A DNA stretch of 14,327 bases from Desulfobacteraceae bacterium UBA5852 (GTDB lineage Bacteria; Desulfobacterota; Desulfobacteria; Desulfobacterales; UBA5852): NCBI GenBank assembly GCA_002432195.1, contig DJGG01000073.1, forward strand, positions 34,948 to 49,274. Direction: 5' to 3'. Below are positions 1 to 8,332 of the stretch, in pieces. A program made the position numbers and the translations under genes. Under the pieces are notes generated by a model. It did not search any database. It saw only the letters and a program-made list of their open reading frames with translations, and was not told the origin of the DNA. The stretch's first letter is position 1. Each line of letters opens with the position of its first letter.

Positions 1-194
1 CCGGGGCCCAGGCGCTCTAAAGGGCTCAGACAGTTGCCCGTCCCCTGGGAGCACAACCCCCCACCCCCCTTGCGGGACGTAGGTCCATATCTTCCGGGAC
101 ACAACACTATAAAAACAGGGCTAAAATTCGCGAGGAACGGCCGGGCGGGGCTGCCGGGGCGCTCGTGAACCGGTGCCGTGAAAGGCCTGCCGCT

Positions 195-1688
195 TCAGCG
201 CTTCAAGGGCAGCAGCACGGAGAAGGTCGACCCTTTGTTGGGCTCGCTTTCCACGGCAATCGAGCCCCGCAGGGAATCCACCAGCCCCTTCACGATGGGC
301 AGGCCCAGGCCCGTTCCGGTGATCAAGCGGGTCCTGTCGTTCTTGACCCGGTAGAAGCGTTCGAAGATCTTGCCCAGGTACTTGGGGTCGATGCCGAAAC
401 CGTTGTCCTTCACGTCCACCCGCACGTTGTCCCCCGCCGGGGCCACCAGGACCTCGATGGAGCCGCCTTCCTGGGTGTAATTGATGGCGTTGGTGATCAG
501 GTTGCCGAAGATGCTCTCCAGGGCCAGGGGGTCGGCGGTGAAGGTGGGCAGCGGTTCCGCCGGCAGCCGCAAGGTGATGGTCTGCCGCCGGGCGGTGGCC
601 TGGGCCCGCAGGAAATCCACGATGCTGGCCAGCAGTTCCTCCAGGCGGAACTCACGAGGCTCCTCGCAGACGCTGCCGGTTTCGATGCGCGAGAGATCCA
701 GCAGATCGCCGATGGTGCTGATCAGCCCCTGGGTCTTTTCCTTGGCGCGGGAGAGCAGGTGCGGATCGATTTTCTCCCGCTCCTCCTGGGCGATCTCCTT
801 GAGGACCATGGCCAGCTGCTCGTGGATGGTGGACAGCGGCGAGCGGAGTTCGTGGGAGACTTTGGCCACGAATTCGGTTTTGAGGCGGTCGAGCACCTTC
901 ATGGCCGTGATGTCCTCCAGGGTCACCACGGCCCCCAGGCACTCCATGCGTTCCCCCAGCACCGGGCGCCCCTTGGCGATCAGGTACTTGTCCTCGGCCA
1001 GGGCGAACTCGTAGCTGGGGATGTCCTCGAAATCCACGTACTTGCCCCGCGAGATGTCGTGCACCAGGCGGGCGAGCCCCTCATCGGCGATGTAGTCCCG
1101 GAAGAAGGCGCCCGGGCAGGTGCCGGGGTCGAGACCGATCTGCCGGCAGAAGGCGGGGTTGGTCAGGACCACGCGTCCCTCGGTGTTGGTCACCAGGACC
1201 CCATTGGGCAGGGACTCGATGATGGTGCGGGTGCGGCTTTTCTCCATGTCCAGGTCCGCCAGGGTGCGCCGGCGGTCGCGCTCCAGCTTGGCGGTTTCGC
1301 GCTGCAGCAGGATCTTTTCCCGCGCCCGGTTGACCACGATGCGCAGCTGGTCGGGCTCGAAGGGCTTGGGGATGAAGTCGTAAGCGCCTTGCTTCATGGC
1401 CTCGATGGCCGTCTCCACCGTCGCAAACCCCGTGATTACGATGACCAGGATCTGGGGGTCCTGCTGCTGGATGCGGCGCATGACCTCCATGCCGTCCATA
1501 CCCGGCATCTTGAGGTCCAGCAGGACGATGGCGATACCACCGGCCTCCAGGGACCGCAGGCCTTCGTCGCCCCGGGCCGCGGTACGCACCGCGTAGCCCA
1601 TGCGTTGGAGAATCCGTTCCGAACCCTCCCGGATGCCCAGTTCGTCGTCGATCACCAGGACCTGTACCGCTTCGTTGTCAACGTTCAC
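195..1688 (-). CDS. Response-regulator/sensor histidine kinase (REC-PAS-HisKA-HATPase)
   Basis: This is a 497-residue soluble signalling protein with no membrane segment. An N-terminal receiver domain (about 8-125) has the acidic pair D14/D15, phospho-acceptor D58 in LLDLKMPGMDG, T86 and K108. A charged coiled-coil linker (about 122-152) leads to a PAS domain (about 153-262). HisKA follows with H279 in VSHELRSPLS, then HATPase_c with the N box around N396/N400, DNGFGI at 428-433 and a GTGLGL G2 box. All catalytic residues are present. The start is GTG; its first four bases overlap the stop of the upstream kinase gene as GTGA, so translation is probably coupled. Receiver-first kinases usually accept phosphate from a partner kinase, and the upstream gene is the obvious candidate (inference). 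The final output regulator is not in view, and no clear terminator follows in positions 1-194. Confidence 0.93.
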   Translation of the reverse strand: MNVDNEAVQVLVIDDELGIREGSERILQRMGYAVRTAARGDEGLRSLEAGGIAIVLLDLKMPGMDGMEVMRRIQQQDPQILVIVITGFATVETAIEAMKQGAYDFIPKPFEPDQLRIVVNRAREKILLQRETAKLERDRRRTLADLDMEKSRTRTIIESLPNGVLVTNTEGRVVLTNPAFCRQIGLDPGTCPGAFFRDYIADEGLARLVHDISRGKYVDFEDIPSYEFALAEDKYLIAKGRPVLGERMECLGAVVTLEDITAMKVLDRLKTEFVAKVSHELRSPLSTIHEQLAMVLKEIAQEEREKIDPHLLSRAKEKTQGLISTIGDLLDLSRIETGSVCEEPREFRLEELLASIVDFLRAQATARRQTITLRLPAEPLPTFTADPLALESIFGNLITNAINYTQEGGSIEVLVAPAGDNVRVDVKDNGFGIDPKYLGKIFERFYRVKNDRTRLITGTGLGLPIVKGLVDSLRGSIAVESEPNKGSTFSVLLPLKR

Positions 1689-3166
1689 GTGGCATTTTCT
1701 CCGTGGCCGTCGTCGTGGGAGAGGGGCAATTCGATAATGAAGCTGGTTCCGCGGGGCGCCGCGTTGACGGCCCGAATGGCGCCCCGGTGGTTTTCCACGA
1801 TGCCGTAGACCAGGCTGAGGCCAATGCCGGTGCCCTGGCCTTCCTCCTTGGTGGTGAAGAAGGGCTCAAAGATGTGGGGCAGCACCTCCGGCGCAATGCC
1901 CGGGCCGGTGTCGGATATGGCGATCTCCACGCGGTCGCCGCCGGGGGCCAGCGCGGTATGGAGGCTCAGACGGCCTTTGCCCTCCATGGCCTGCGCCGCG
2001 TTGAGTATGATGTTCATGAACATGTGGTTCAGCTGCTGGATGTCCCCCATGACTTGGGGAATGCCCTCGGCCAGGTCCCTGACCACCTCGATGTTCTGGA
2101 AAAGGGACTGGTTCTCGAGGAGAAACATGGTCCGCTGGATGGCCCGGTTGATGTCCAGGGGCCGCATCTCCTGCCGCGTCTGGCGCGCGAACTCCAGCAA
2201 CTCCTTCACCGTGTCCCGGCAGCGTTCGGCATCCTTGAGGATCCGGTGGAGATCTTCCCGCGCCCCGGTCTCCAGGTTGTGCTCCTCCATCACCAGCCGG
2301 GCGAAGAGGGTGATGCTCCCCAGGGGGTTGTTGAGCTGGTGCGCCACCCCGGCCGCGAGTTTGCCCAGGGAGGCCATCTTTTCGGATTGCAGGAGTTGGA
2401 TCTGGGCCTTTTCAAGTTCCTTCTGGATGCGCATCTCCTCGCGCATGTCGTGAAAGAATCCGATGGTGGCCACCTCCTGCTCCCCTTCATGGATAATGGC
2501 GGCATTCAAGCTGATGGGGATGGTGCGGCCGTCCTTGCGCAGGACCTCCACCCGGTATTGCTTCAGCTTGCCCCTGCCCCCGTGGTCGTCGCTGCGCAAT
2601 TTGCGCATGATGTCCCGGGCTCCGTCATCGGGATAGACTTCACGGATGTTGAGATGGTCGAGGGCTTCCTCCACGCTGTAGCCGCTGATTTCGGCGGCGG
2701 CGTCATTGAAAATCAGGATTCGGCCGCTGCGGTCGGCGGCGATGACACCGTCCACGGCGCTGAGAATCAGGTTGCGCAAAAATCCGTTGGAGCGCCGCAG
2801 GCGCTCCTCGAGGGTTTCCAGGGTCGGAATCTTGAGATCCAGGATGACCATGGCGTCGATGGCATCTTGCTGGTAGATGGGGTAGGCATGCAGGCAGGTG
2901 CGGTTGGGGGCCGGATCCGGCAGCAGGGCCGTTTGGGAGGGACGGTTGGGCCCTTCCCTCAGCAGGACGGCGGGGCAGCCCTCGCAGGGTTGCCTGAGGC
3001 CATAAAGGGCCAGGTGGCATGGCTGGCCGATGCCGGAAGCCATGAAGCGCTGGCGGCATCGGGCGTTGGCCGCCAGAATACGGAAATCGGTGGCGATCAC
3101 CATCACGCTGTGTTCAAACGCCCGCAGGGCAGCGGCCAGATAGCGGTCAGCGGCGAGGTCGTCCAC
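1685..3166 (-). CDS. PAS-domain sensor histidine kinase with Cys-rich PAS
   Basis: A 493-residue cytoplasmic kinase. The first PAS-like region (about 10-110) carries C50-H51 and PC61xxC64P, a cysteine/histidine set often seen in PAS kinases of anaerobic Desulfobacterota and suggestive of a metal, Fe-S or redox sensor. A second PAS (about 126-242) precedes HisKA with H276 in GVAHQLNNPL, the NtrB-like subtype. HATPase_c has N385/N389, DTGPGI at 419-424, an IFEPFFTT F box and a GTGIGL G2 box. The GTG at 3166 is preferred because GGAGGTGAT, a full anti-Shine-Dalgarno match, lies just upstream. The GTG at 3172 would overlap that same site. No transmembrane segment is visible, so the signal is internal. 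The downstream kinase gene overlaps by 4 nt, so the two form one operon. The stimulus is unknown. Confidence 0.9.
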   Translation of the reverse strand: MDDLAADRYLAAALRAFEHSVMVIATDFRILAANARCRQRFMASGIGQPCHLALYGLRQPCEGCPAVLLREGPNRPSQTALLPDPAPNRTCLHAYPIYQQDAIDAMVILDLKIPTLETLEERLRRSNGFLRNLILSAVDGVIAADRSGRILIFNDAAAEISGYSVEEALDHLNIREVYPDDGARDIMRKLRSDDHGGRGKLKQYRVEVLRKDGRTIPISLNAAIIHEGEQEVATIGFFHDMREEMRIQKELEKAQIQLLQSEKMASLGKLAAGVAHQLNNPLGSITLFARLVMEEHNLETGAREDLHRILKDAERCRDTVKELLEFARQTRQEMRPLDINRAIQRTMFLLENQSLFQNIEVVRDLAEGIPQVMGDIQQLNHMFMNIILNAAQAMEGKGRLSLHTALAPGGDRVEIAISDTGPGIAPEVLPHIFEPFFTTKEEGQGTGIGLSLVYGIVENHRGAIRAVNAAPRGTSFIIELPLSHDDGHGENAT

Positions 3167-3559
3167 AATCACCTCCCAGATCGGCAGCCGAATCGGCTGA
3201 TTGCAAGCCGCGATTTGCGGATGGGGCTCAGGTCCGGGCAGTCCAAGGGGCGACCACTGCGCGGTGCGGGATCAGGATCAGGGGCGGTGCGGGCCGAACT
3301 CCGCCGCGCATGGCGCCCAATGGCCCCGGGCCGTTCCCGGCCGCCGGCGGAAAGCGGAGGTCAGGCGCAGGCCCGGTCGCCTCGGCAGGCTCATTCTTGC
3401 AAAAACGCCTCCAAGAATCAATGAAAACATCCGGTTGACGCCGAGTTCCTCCGGGCCCGACGGCATGGAGGAGCTCGAACGGCCGGCCGCCGTCAGGCCC
3501 ACGGCGCCGGGGTCGAACCCGAGGCGCCTCGCCGGGGAACCCCATCGGCTCTTGCACAA

Positions 3560-3577
3560 AATGAATATACGTTCATT
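3560..3577. promoter_or_regulatory. FadR-like operator, distal copy
   Basis: The site reads AATGAATATACGTTCATT, with arms AATGAA/TTCATT around a 6-bp spacer. It has the same geometry as the three promoter-associated palindromes in this window. It lies 159 bp (centre to centre) upstream of the fadR promoter operator and about 390 bp from the kinase start. No good promoter overlaps it on either strand, so it may be an auxiliary site for fadR autoregulation or may act on the kinase operon. Confidence 0.65.
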
Positions 3578-3692
3578 TTTGATGTTTCATTTCCTCCGGC
3601 GGCGGCCAAACTTCTGCTGAGATGGGCCGCGCTGTGATGATCTTAATACAAGCCCATTTACAGAGTCGATCCGCTCGCGGGGATAAATCTGC

Positions 3693-3722
3693 TTGACAGT
3701 GGCGCATGGGTCTTGCTAAATG
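3693..3722 (+). promoter_or_regulatory. Promoter of fadR-acyl-CoA dehydrogenase operon
   Basis: A consensus -35 TTGACA (3693-3698) is followed after 18 bp by TAAATG (3717-3722), a weak -10 that runs into the operator. The arrangement TTGAC-N-18bp-TAAA-operator is repeated almost exactly at the oxidoreductase promoter near 8752. That supports both calls. Confidence 0.6.
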
Positions 3723-3738
3723 AATGAGTATTCATTCA
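3719..3738. promoter_or_regulatory. FadR-like operator at the fadR promoter
   Basis: TGAATGAGTATTCATTCA (3721-3738) has 7-bp perfect arms around GTAT. As I recall it, the Bacillus subtilis FadR operator consensus is TGAATGANTANTCATTCA, and this site fits it at every fixed position. It also contains the shared AATGAA-N6-TTCATT core (3719-3736). It overlaps the -10 and lies about 30 bp before the fadR start, which fits autorepression relieved by acyl-CoA. Confidence 0.8.
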
Positions 3739-3766
3739 TGGAGTCCAATGCCACGGAAGACCGGGG

Positions 3767-4378
3767 ATGGCCAACAACAAGCAGAAAACCGATAAGTATC
3801 AGCGTATCCTGGAATCGGCCGTCAAGGTTTTCGCCGAGCGAGGCTTCCATGAGTCCACGATTTCCCAAATCGCCAAGGAGGCGGGGGTCGCCGACGGTAC
3901 CATCTACCTGTATTTCAAGAACAAGGAAGATATCCTCGTCCATTTTTTCAATTTCAAGACCCGGCAGGTCTTCACCCTCTTCCGGGAGGCGGTGAACGGA
4001 GCGGAGGCTGCCGAGGGCAAGTTGCGCAACCTCATCCATCGCCACCTGGTTGAATTTCAGCAGGATCGCCACATGGCCATCCTCTACCAGGCCGAAACCC
4101 ACCGCACCAACCGCCTGGCGGAGAACCAAATCCGTGAAATGTCCAAGCTCTACCTGGATCTGGTGGCTGAAATCGTCGAGCGTGGTCAGCAGGAAGGCGC
4201 CATCCGCCGGGACCTCTACGTGGGTCTGGTCAAACGCCTGATCATCGGTGCGGTGGACGAGGTCATCAACACTTGGCTCCATTCGGACGGCAACTACGAT
4301 CTGCCCTCCATGGCCGATCCTCTCGTGGATCTGCTTTTTCGGGGCATCGGAATCCGCCAGCCGTCTTCGCTGGCCTGA
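3767..4378 (+). CDS. fadR: TetR-family fatty-acid degradation regulator, FadR-like
   Basis: A 203-residue TetR-family repressor. The N-terminal helix-turn-helix (about 31-50) and following helix include IAKEAGVADGTIYLYFKNKE, which I recall as nearly identical to the same stretch of Bacillus FadR (YsiA). The C-terminal part (DEVINTWLHSDGNYDL) also resembles the Bacillus ligand domain, which binds long-chain acyl-CoA and releases DNA. The start ATG has GGAAG 7 nt upstream. The gene is 57 bp before the acyl-CoA dehydrogenase with no terminator between, so the two are probably cotranscribed. Operators of the expected FadR type lie on its own promoter, the ligase promoter and the oxidoreductase-etf promoter. 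The role as local beta-oxidation repressor is inference from this match. It is unrelated to the GntR-type FadR of Escherichia coli. Confidence 0.88.
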   Translation: MANNKQKTDKYQRILESAVKVFAERGFHESTISQIAKEAGVADGTIYLYFKNKEDILVHFFNFKTRQVFTLFREAVNGAEAAEGKLRNLIHRHLVEFQQDRHMAILYQAETHRTNRLAENQIREMSKLYLDLVAEIVERGQQEGAIRRDLYVGLVKRLIIGAVDEVINTWLHSDGNYDLPSMADPLVDLLFRGIGIRQPSSLA

Positions 4379-4435
4379 TTTCTCGGCAGATCGGGTACCG
4401 ACGGAAACCATCCATACAAAAGGAGAGATACGCGC

Positions 4436-6250
4436 ATGGCACAGGTAATTGCAGACCGCAGGGACGTCGATTTTGTCCTCCATGAGCAGCTGGAGGTGGG
4501 GCAATTGGCCCGCCACGAGCGCTTTGCCGAGTTCAACGCCAAGACGGTGGACCTGATTATCAGCGAGGCGCGCAACCTCGCGGTCAAGGAAATCCTGCCG
4601 ACCCAAAAGGAGGGTGACGAACAGGGCGTGCGATTCGAAAAAGGAGCGGTAACCACCCCCGAAACCTTCAAGCGCGTTTACGATCTGTTCGCGGAGGGAG
4701 AGTGGCTGGCCATGTCGGAGGACCCCGAGTGGGGCGGACAGGGAATGCCCACCACAGTGACCCTGGCGGCCAGCGACTACTTCAACGGGGCCAACTTCGC
4801 CTTGATGATGTACCCGGGACTGACCCATGGCGCCGGCAAGCTCATCGAGGCTTTCGGCACCGAACAGCAGAAGCGGATGTTCCTGAAAAAAATGTATTCC
4901 GGCAAATGGGCTGGAACCATGCTGCTCACGGAGCCCGAGGCCGGATCCGACGTGGGGGCGCTCACCACTTCCGCGGTTCCGAATGCCGACGGCACCTACG
5001 CCATCACCGGGCAGAAGATTTTCATCTCCGGCGGCGAACACGACCTGACGGAGAACATCATCCACCCCGTGCTGGCCCGCATCGAAGGCGCGCCGGAGGG
5101 GACCAAGGGCATTTCGCTGTTCATCGTTCCCAAGGTCTGGGTCAATGAGGACGGCAGCCTGGGGAAGCCCAACGACATCGTCTGCACGGGGGTCGAGGAA
5201 AAAATGGGCATCCACGGCAATGCCACCTGCTCCATGGCCATGGGCAGCAAGGGGCAGTGCCACGGCCTGCTACTGGGTGAGGCCAACAAAGGCATGCGGG
5301 CCATGTTCCTGATGATGAACGCGGCCCGGCTGCTGGTGGGCATGCAGGGGTTTTGCTGCGCCAGCGCATCCTACCTGAACGCCCTCAACTATGCCCGGGA
5401 GCGGGTTCAGGGCAAGAATCTCATGCAAGCCTTCGACAAGAGCGCCCCCTCGGTGGCCATTATCCAGCATCCCGATGTCCGCCGCATGCTTCTCAACATG
5501 AAGGCCTATGTGGAGGGCTGCCGCAGCCTCCTGTACTATGTCGGGCTGTGCGAAGACCTCAAATCCGTCACCGCCGACCCGGCGGAGGCCGAGAAGTACC
5601 AAGGCATTATCGACGTGCTGATTCCCATCTGCAAAGGGTATGTCACGGATCGGGCGTTCGATGTGTGCAGTCTGGGCATGCAGGTTTACGGGGGTTACGG
5701 CTACATCAAGGAATACCCCCAGGAGCAGCTCCTGCGGGATTGCCGCATCACCCTGATTTACGAGGGCACCAACGGCATCCAGGCCATGGACCTTCTGGGG
5801 CGCAAGTTGGGCCTCAACAAGGGCAAGGCCATTATGGATCTCTTCGGGGAAATCCAGAAAACCATTGCCGCGGCCAAGCAGATCGACGCCACGGCGGAGT
5901 TCGCCGCACGCACCGAGAAGGCCGCCAACAAGCTGGCGGAGGTGGCCATGCACATGGGGGCCACGGCCATGTCGGAGAAGGTGCTCAATGCCTTCGGCTT
6001 CGCCCATCCCTTCATGGAAGTCTGCGGTGACGTGACCATGGCCTGGCAACTGTTGTGGCGGGCGACCGTCGCGGCCCGGAAGATGCCCCAGGCCAAGAAG
6101 AAGGATCTGGCCTTTTACGAGGGCCAGCTCCGGTCGGCGGAGTATTTCACGAATTCGATCCTGCCCATCACCATCGGCAAGATGAAAGCCATCCTCAACA
6201 ACAACAGCGCGGTGGTGGACATCACGGACGAGGCCTTCGGCGCCAAATAG
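4436..6250 (+). CDS. fadE: Acyl-CoA dehydrogenase, long (~600 aa) type
   Basis: A 604-residue FAD enzyme for the first oxidative step of beta-oxidation (acyl-CoA to trans-2-enoyl-CoA), passing electrons to ETF. The order is a short N-terminal extension domain (about 1-40), the acyl-CoA dehydrogenase N-terminal and middle domains with LLTEPEAGSDVGA around 163-175, and the helical C-terminal dehydrogenase domain. The putative catalytic base is E443 in YEGTNGIQ. An extra helical C-terminal domain (about 475-600) marks the long subfamily that includes mycobacterial FadE5 and the Bacillus FadE type. The start has AAGGAGAG about 9 nt upstream. The gene follows fadR by 57 bp and is probably controlled by the fadR promoter operator. 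Chain-length preference cannot be read from the sequence. The palindromic repeat begins 33 bp after the stop. Confidence 0.93.
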   Translation: MAQVIADRRDVDFVLHEQLEVGQLARHERFAEFNAKTVDLIISEARNLAVKEILPTQKEGDEQGVRFEKGAVTTPETFKRVYDLFAEGEWLAMSEDPEWGGQGMPTTVTLAASDYFNGANFALMMYPGLTHGAGKLIEAFGTEQQKRMFLKKMYSGKWAGTMLLTEPEAGSDVGALTTSAVPNADGTYAITGQKIFISGGEHDLTENIIHPVLARIEGAPEGTKGISLFIVPKVWVNEDGSLGKPNDIVCTGVEEKMGIHGNATCSMAMGSKGQCHGLLLGEANKGMRAMFLMMNAARLLVGMQGFCCASASYLNALNYARERVQGKNLMQAFDKSAPSVAIIQHPDVRRMLLNMKAYVEGCRSLLYYVGLCEDLKSVTADPAEAEKYQGIIDVLIPICKGYVTDRAFDVCSLGMQVYGGYGYIKEYPQEQLLRDCRITLIYEGTNGIQAMDLLGRKLGLNKGKAIMDLFGEIQKTIAAAKQIDATAEFAARTEKAANKLAEVAMHMGATAMSEKVLNAFGFAHPFMEVCGDVTMAWQLLWRATVAARKMPQAKKKDLAFYEGQLRSAEYFTNSILPITIGKMKAILNNNSAVVDITDEAFGAK

Positions 6251-6283
6251 AGCGGGAATTGACGATCGTCAGCGGGGCGGCTG

Positions 6284-6436
6284 CCTAACAGGCTGTGGAT
6301 AAACGGCGCCTCAGACTCAAATCCTGCGTTGCAGGCCTCGGGAAAATGCTCACAACCCATTAAGGTTGCTCCGCTTTTCCCATCGGCCTGCGCCTTGGCT
6401 TTGAGCCTGATGCTTGTTTATCCACAGCCTGCTAAG
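6284..6436. repeat. Palindromic repeat element, copy 1
   Basis: A roughly 153-bp element bounded by inverted arms CCTAACAGGCTGTGGATAAAC (6284-6304, 21 bases) and its near-complement at 6415-6436. Nested inside are further inverted segments: TCAGACTCAAA/TTTGAGCCTGA, GCAGGCC/GGCCTGC, GGGAAAA/TTTTCCC and an apical CAACC/GGTTG around CATTAA. The whole element can therefore fold as one long imperfect hairpin. A second copy in inverted orientation is at 12784-12954. Each arm includes the 9-mer TTATCCACA (6418-6426; complement at 6294-6302). There is no transposase, so it resembles a REP/MITE-like non-autonomous repeat. It sits 33 bp past the dehydrogenase stop. Confidence 0.9.
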
Positions 6437-6541
6437 GCGGCCGCCCCGTTGCATTCGGAGGCGCGGAGCCGCCGGCCACGGCGTGGGGTTGCCGGCCGGG
6501 CCGCGCAGTCGGCGGGCCGGCGGACATCAAGCACAAGGAAA

Positions 6542-6567
6542 GGGGCGCTTCCGGGCGGAAGCGCCCC
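6542..6567 (-). terminator. Hairpin terminator after the acyl-CoA ligase gene
   Basis: A perfect 11-bp stem GGGGCGCTTCC/GGAAGCGCCCC encloses a GGGC loop. Read on the minus strand it is followed by TTTCCTTGT, a modest T-rich tail, and it lies about 70 nt past the ligase stop. It fits an intrinsic terminator for the ligase transcript and may also stop readthrough from the convergent dehydrogenase operon. Confidence 0.65.
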
Positions 6568-6637
6568 CGTGTGACGCGGTCCTGCCGGGAGGCCGCGTCT
6601 GCAGGCGGCCCGGCCGGGCGGGAAGCGATCAGGCGCT

Positions 6638-8332
6638 TTATTTCCCCCTGCGGACCAGCTCCTCGGCCCGCAGGTTCTTCTTGAGCACCTTGCCCACATT
6701 GGACTTGGGCAGTTCCGGCAGGAACTCCACCTCGGTCGGCAGCTTGTAGGTGGCGAGCTTGTCCTTGCAGAAGCTCACAATCTCCTCCACCGTGGCCGTT
6801 TCACCGGCTTTCAGAACCACAAAGACCTTGACTTGCTCTCCCCGGGTGGGGTGGGGTACGCCGATGGCCGTGGCCTCGGCCACCTTGGGGTGTTCGAAGA
6901 GGACTTCCTCGATATCCCGGGGATAGACGTTGTAGCCTCCGGAAATGATCATGTCCTTTTTGCGATCCACGATGAAGAAGTACCCATCCTGATCCATCGT
7001 GGCGATGTCGCCGGTGTACAGCCAACCGTCCACCAGGGTTTCGGCCGTCGCCTCGGGGCGCTTCCAGTAACCTTGCATGACCTGGGGGCCGCGCACCAGC
7101 AGTTCCCCGGTTTCCCCCAGAGGCACGTCGGTCTGACCGTCGCTCAAGTCCACGATACGCGCTTCGGTATCCGGGATGGGAATCCCGATGCTGCCCACCT
7201 TGCGCGTGCCCCCGAAGGGGTTGATGTGGGTCACCGGTGAGGATTCGGTCATGCCGAACCCCTCCACGATGACGGCTCCGGTGCGGGCTTCAAAATCCCG
7301 GATGACTTCCACGGGCAGAGGCGCGCTGCCGGAAAAACAGCCCTTGATGGAGGTGAGGTCGGCCTTCTGGATCCGGGGGCTGTTGAGCATGCCGATGTAC
7401 ATGGTGGGCACCAGAGGGGCGAAGGTGGGGCGGAACTTGGCGATGGCCTCCAGCAGCGGTTCGGGTTGGGGGCGGGGCACAAGGACATCGGACCAGCCCA
7501 TATGGATGGCAAAGTTCATGGCCACCGATAGCCCAAAGACGTGAAAGAAGGGCAGGGCGCCGAGCATGACCTCGCCGCCCCGATCGAAGGTCGGGAACCA
7601 TGCCCGAATGGCCTGAACCTGCTTGCTGAGGTTGCCGTGCGTGAGCATGACACCCTTGGAGACCCCCGTGGTGCCGCCGGTGTATTGCAGCATGGCGATA
7701 TCCTCGAAGGCCAATTTGACCTGCGGCGGGCGAGGTTCGTGGCGGGTCAGCAGGTCCTTCCAGCGCCAGAGGTCCGGGGCCGGGGCCACGGGTTTGGCCA
7801 GGCCCTTTTTAGGCGCCACCAGGGGGAACAGGAGGTTCTTGGGGAAGGGGAGGTAATCCCCCAGGGTTGTGTAAACGATGTGCCGGATGCTCGTTCGGGA
7901 TCGCAGGGCCACCATGCGTTCCATGAGCAGGTCCAAGGTCACCAGCAGGCGGGCGCCCGAGTCGTTGAACTGGTGCTCGAGCTCCCGGTCAGAGTAGAGG
8001 GGATTGTTCATCACCGCCCTTGCCCCCAGACGCAGGATGGCGTAATAAGCCACAACGCAGGGGATGGTGTTGGGCAGCAAGATCGCCACACTGTCGTCCT
8101 TGCGCACCCCCAGGTCCGCCAAGGCGGTGGCGCAACGGTCCACCATTTCCTTGAGTTGTTGGTAGGTCACGCGGAAGCCTTGGAAAATCAACGCGCTTTG
8201 CCTGGGGAAGTCGGCGGCCGAACGATCCAGAAACTCCGGCAGACAGGCCTCTTCGTAGTCCACCTGGGCGGCAACGCCCTTCTCGTAGTGGTTCAGCCAG
8301 GGCTTGTCCTCATACGGGTGTGCGTGGTTCAC
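6638..8332 (-). CDS. fadD: Long-chain-fatty-acid--CoA ligase
   Basis: A 564-residue AMP-forming acyl-CoA synthetase that activates fatty acids with ATP and CoA. The adenylation P-loop is YTGGTTGVSKG from Y217. The core motif YTGDIATMDQDGYFFIVDRK starts at Y439, with the conserved ATP-ribose aspartate D442. GGYNVYPRDIEEVL follows, and the C-terminal catalytic lysine is probably K548 in SNVGKVLKK. Length and motif order match bacterial LcfA/FadD proteins. GTG at 8332 is chosen because AAGGAGG lies about 9 nt upstream. An in-frame ATG at 8380 lies upstream of that site and would add 16 arginine-rich residues. The gene is divergent from the oxidoreductase-etf operon and has its own TTGACA promoter overlapped by a FadR-like operator. 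Confidence 0.92.
   Translation of the reverse strand: MNHAHPYEDKPWLNHYEKGVAAQVDYEEACLPEFLDRSAADFPRQSALIFQGFRVTYQQLKEMVDRCATALADLGVRKDDSVAILLPNTIPCVVAYYAILRLGARAVMNNPLYSDRELEHQFNDSGARLLVTLDLLMERMVALRSRTSIRHIVYTTLGDYLPFPKNLLFPLVAPKKGLAKPVAPAPDLWRWKDLLTRHEPRPPQVKLAFEDIAMLQYTGGTTGVSKGVMLTHGNLSKQVQAIRAWFPTFDRGGEVMLGALPFFHVFGLSVAMNFAIHMGWSDVLVPRPQPEPLLEAIAKFRPTFAPLVPTMYIGMLNSPRIQKADLTSIKGCFSGSAPLPVEVIRDFEARTGAVIVEGFGMTESSPVTHINPFGGTRKVGSIGIPIPDTEARIVDLSDGQTDVPLGETGELLVRGPQVMQGYWKRPEATAETLVDGWLYTGDIATMDQDGYFFIVDRKKDMIISGGYNVYPRDIEEVLFEHPKVAEATAIGVPHPTRGEQVKVFVVLKAGETATVEEIVSFCKDKLATYKLPTEVEFLPELPKSNVGKVLKKNLRAEELVRRGK

Larger units (their letters stand above)
3173..3766. other. Intergenic regulatory spacer between the kinases and fadR
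   Basis: About 590 bp between divergent units with no convincing gene; the open frames here have proline/arginine-rich GC-driven composition and no ribosome binding site. It holds two FadR-like palindromes (3560-3577 and 3719-3736), the fadR promoter (TTGACA at 3693), and the kinase ribosome binding site at 3168-3177. On the minus strand a weak promoter-like pair, TTGATT (3416-3421) and AAGAAT (3393-3398) with a 17-bp spacer, could serve the kinase operon, but this is low confidence. From about 3200 to 3390 I see nothing identifiable. Confidence 0.5.

Noticed and set aside
165..3424. Long plus-strand open frames (547 and 573 codons) opposite the two kinases
   Set aside because: They mirror well-conserved kinase domains on the other strand, are rich in Gly/Asp/His/Gln/Val without recognisable domains, and lack ribosome binding sites; they are GC-driven shadows.
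3201..3620. 139-codon plus-strand frame in the kinase-fadR spacer
   Set aside because: Arginine/proline/glycine-rich, no ribosome binding site, no domain, and it runs through an operator.
3716..5263. 515-codon minus-strand frame opposite fadR and the dehydrogenase
   Set aside because: Antisense to two clear genes, no domain, and it would span the fadR promoter and operator.
6329..6574. Small frame containing LMLVYPQPAKAA within the first repeat, with a similar peptide in the antisense of copy 2
   Set aside because: The peptide similarity comes only from the shared palindromic repeat (the arm GTTTATCCACAGCCTG); there is no ribosome binding site and it does not extend outside the repeat.
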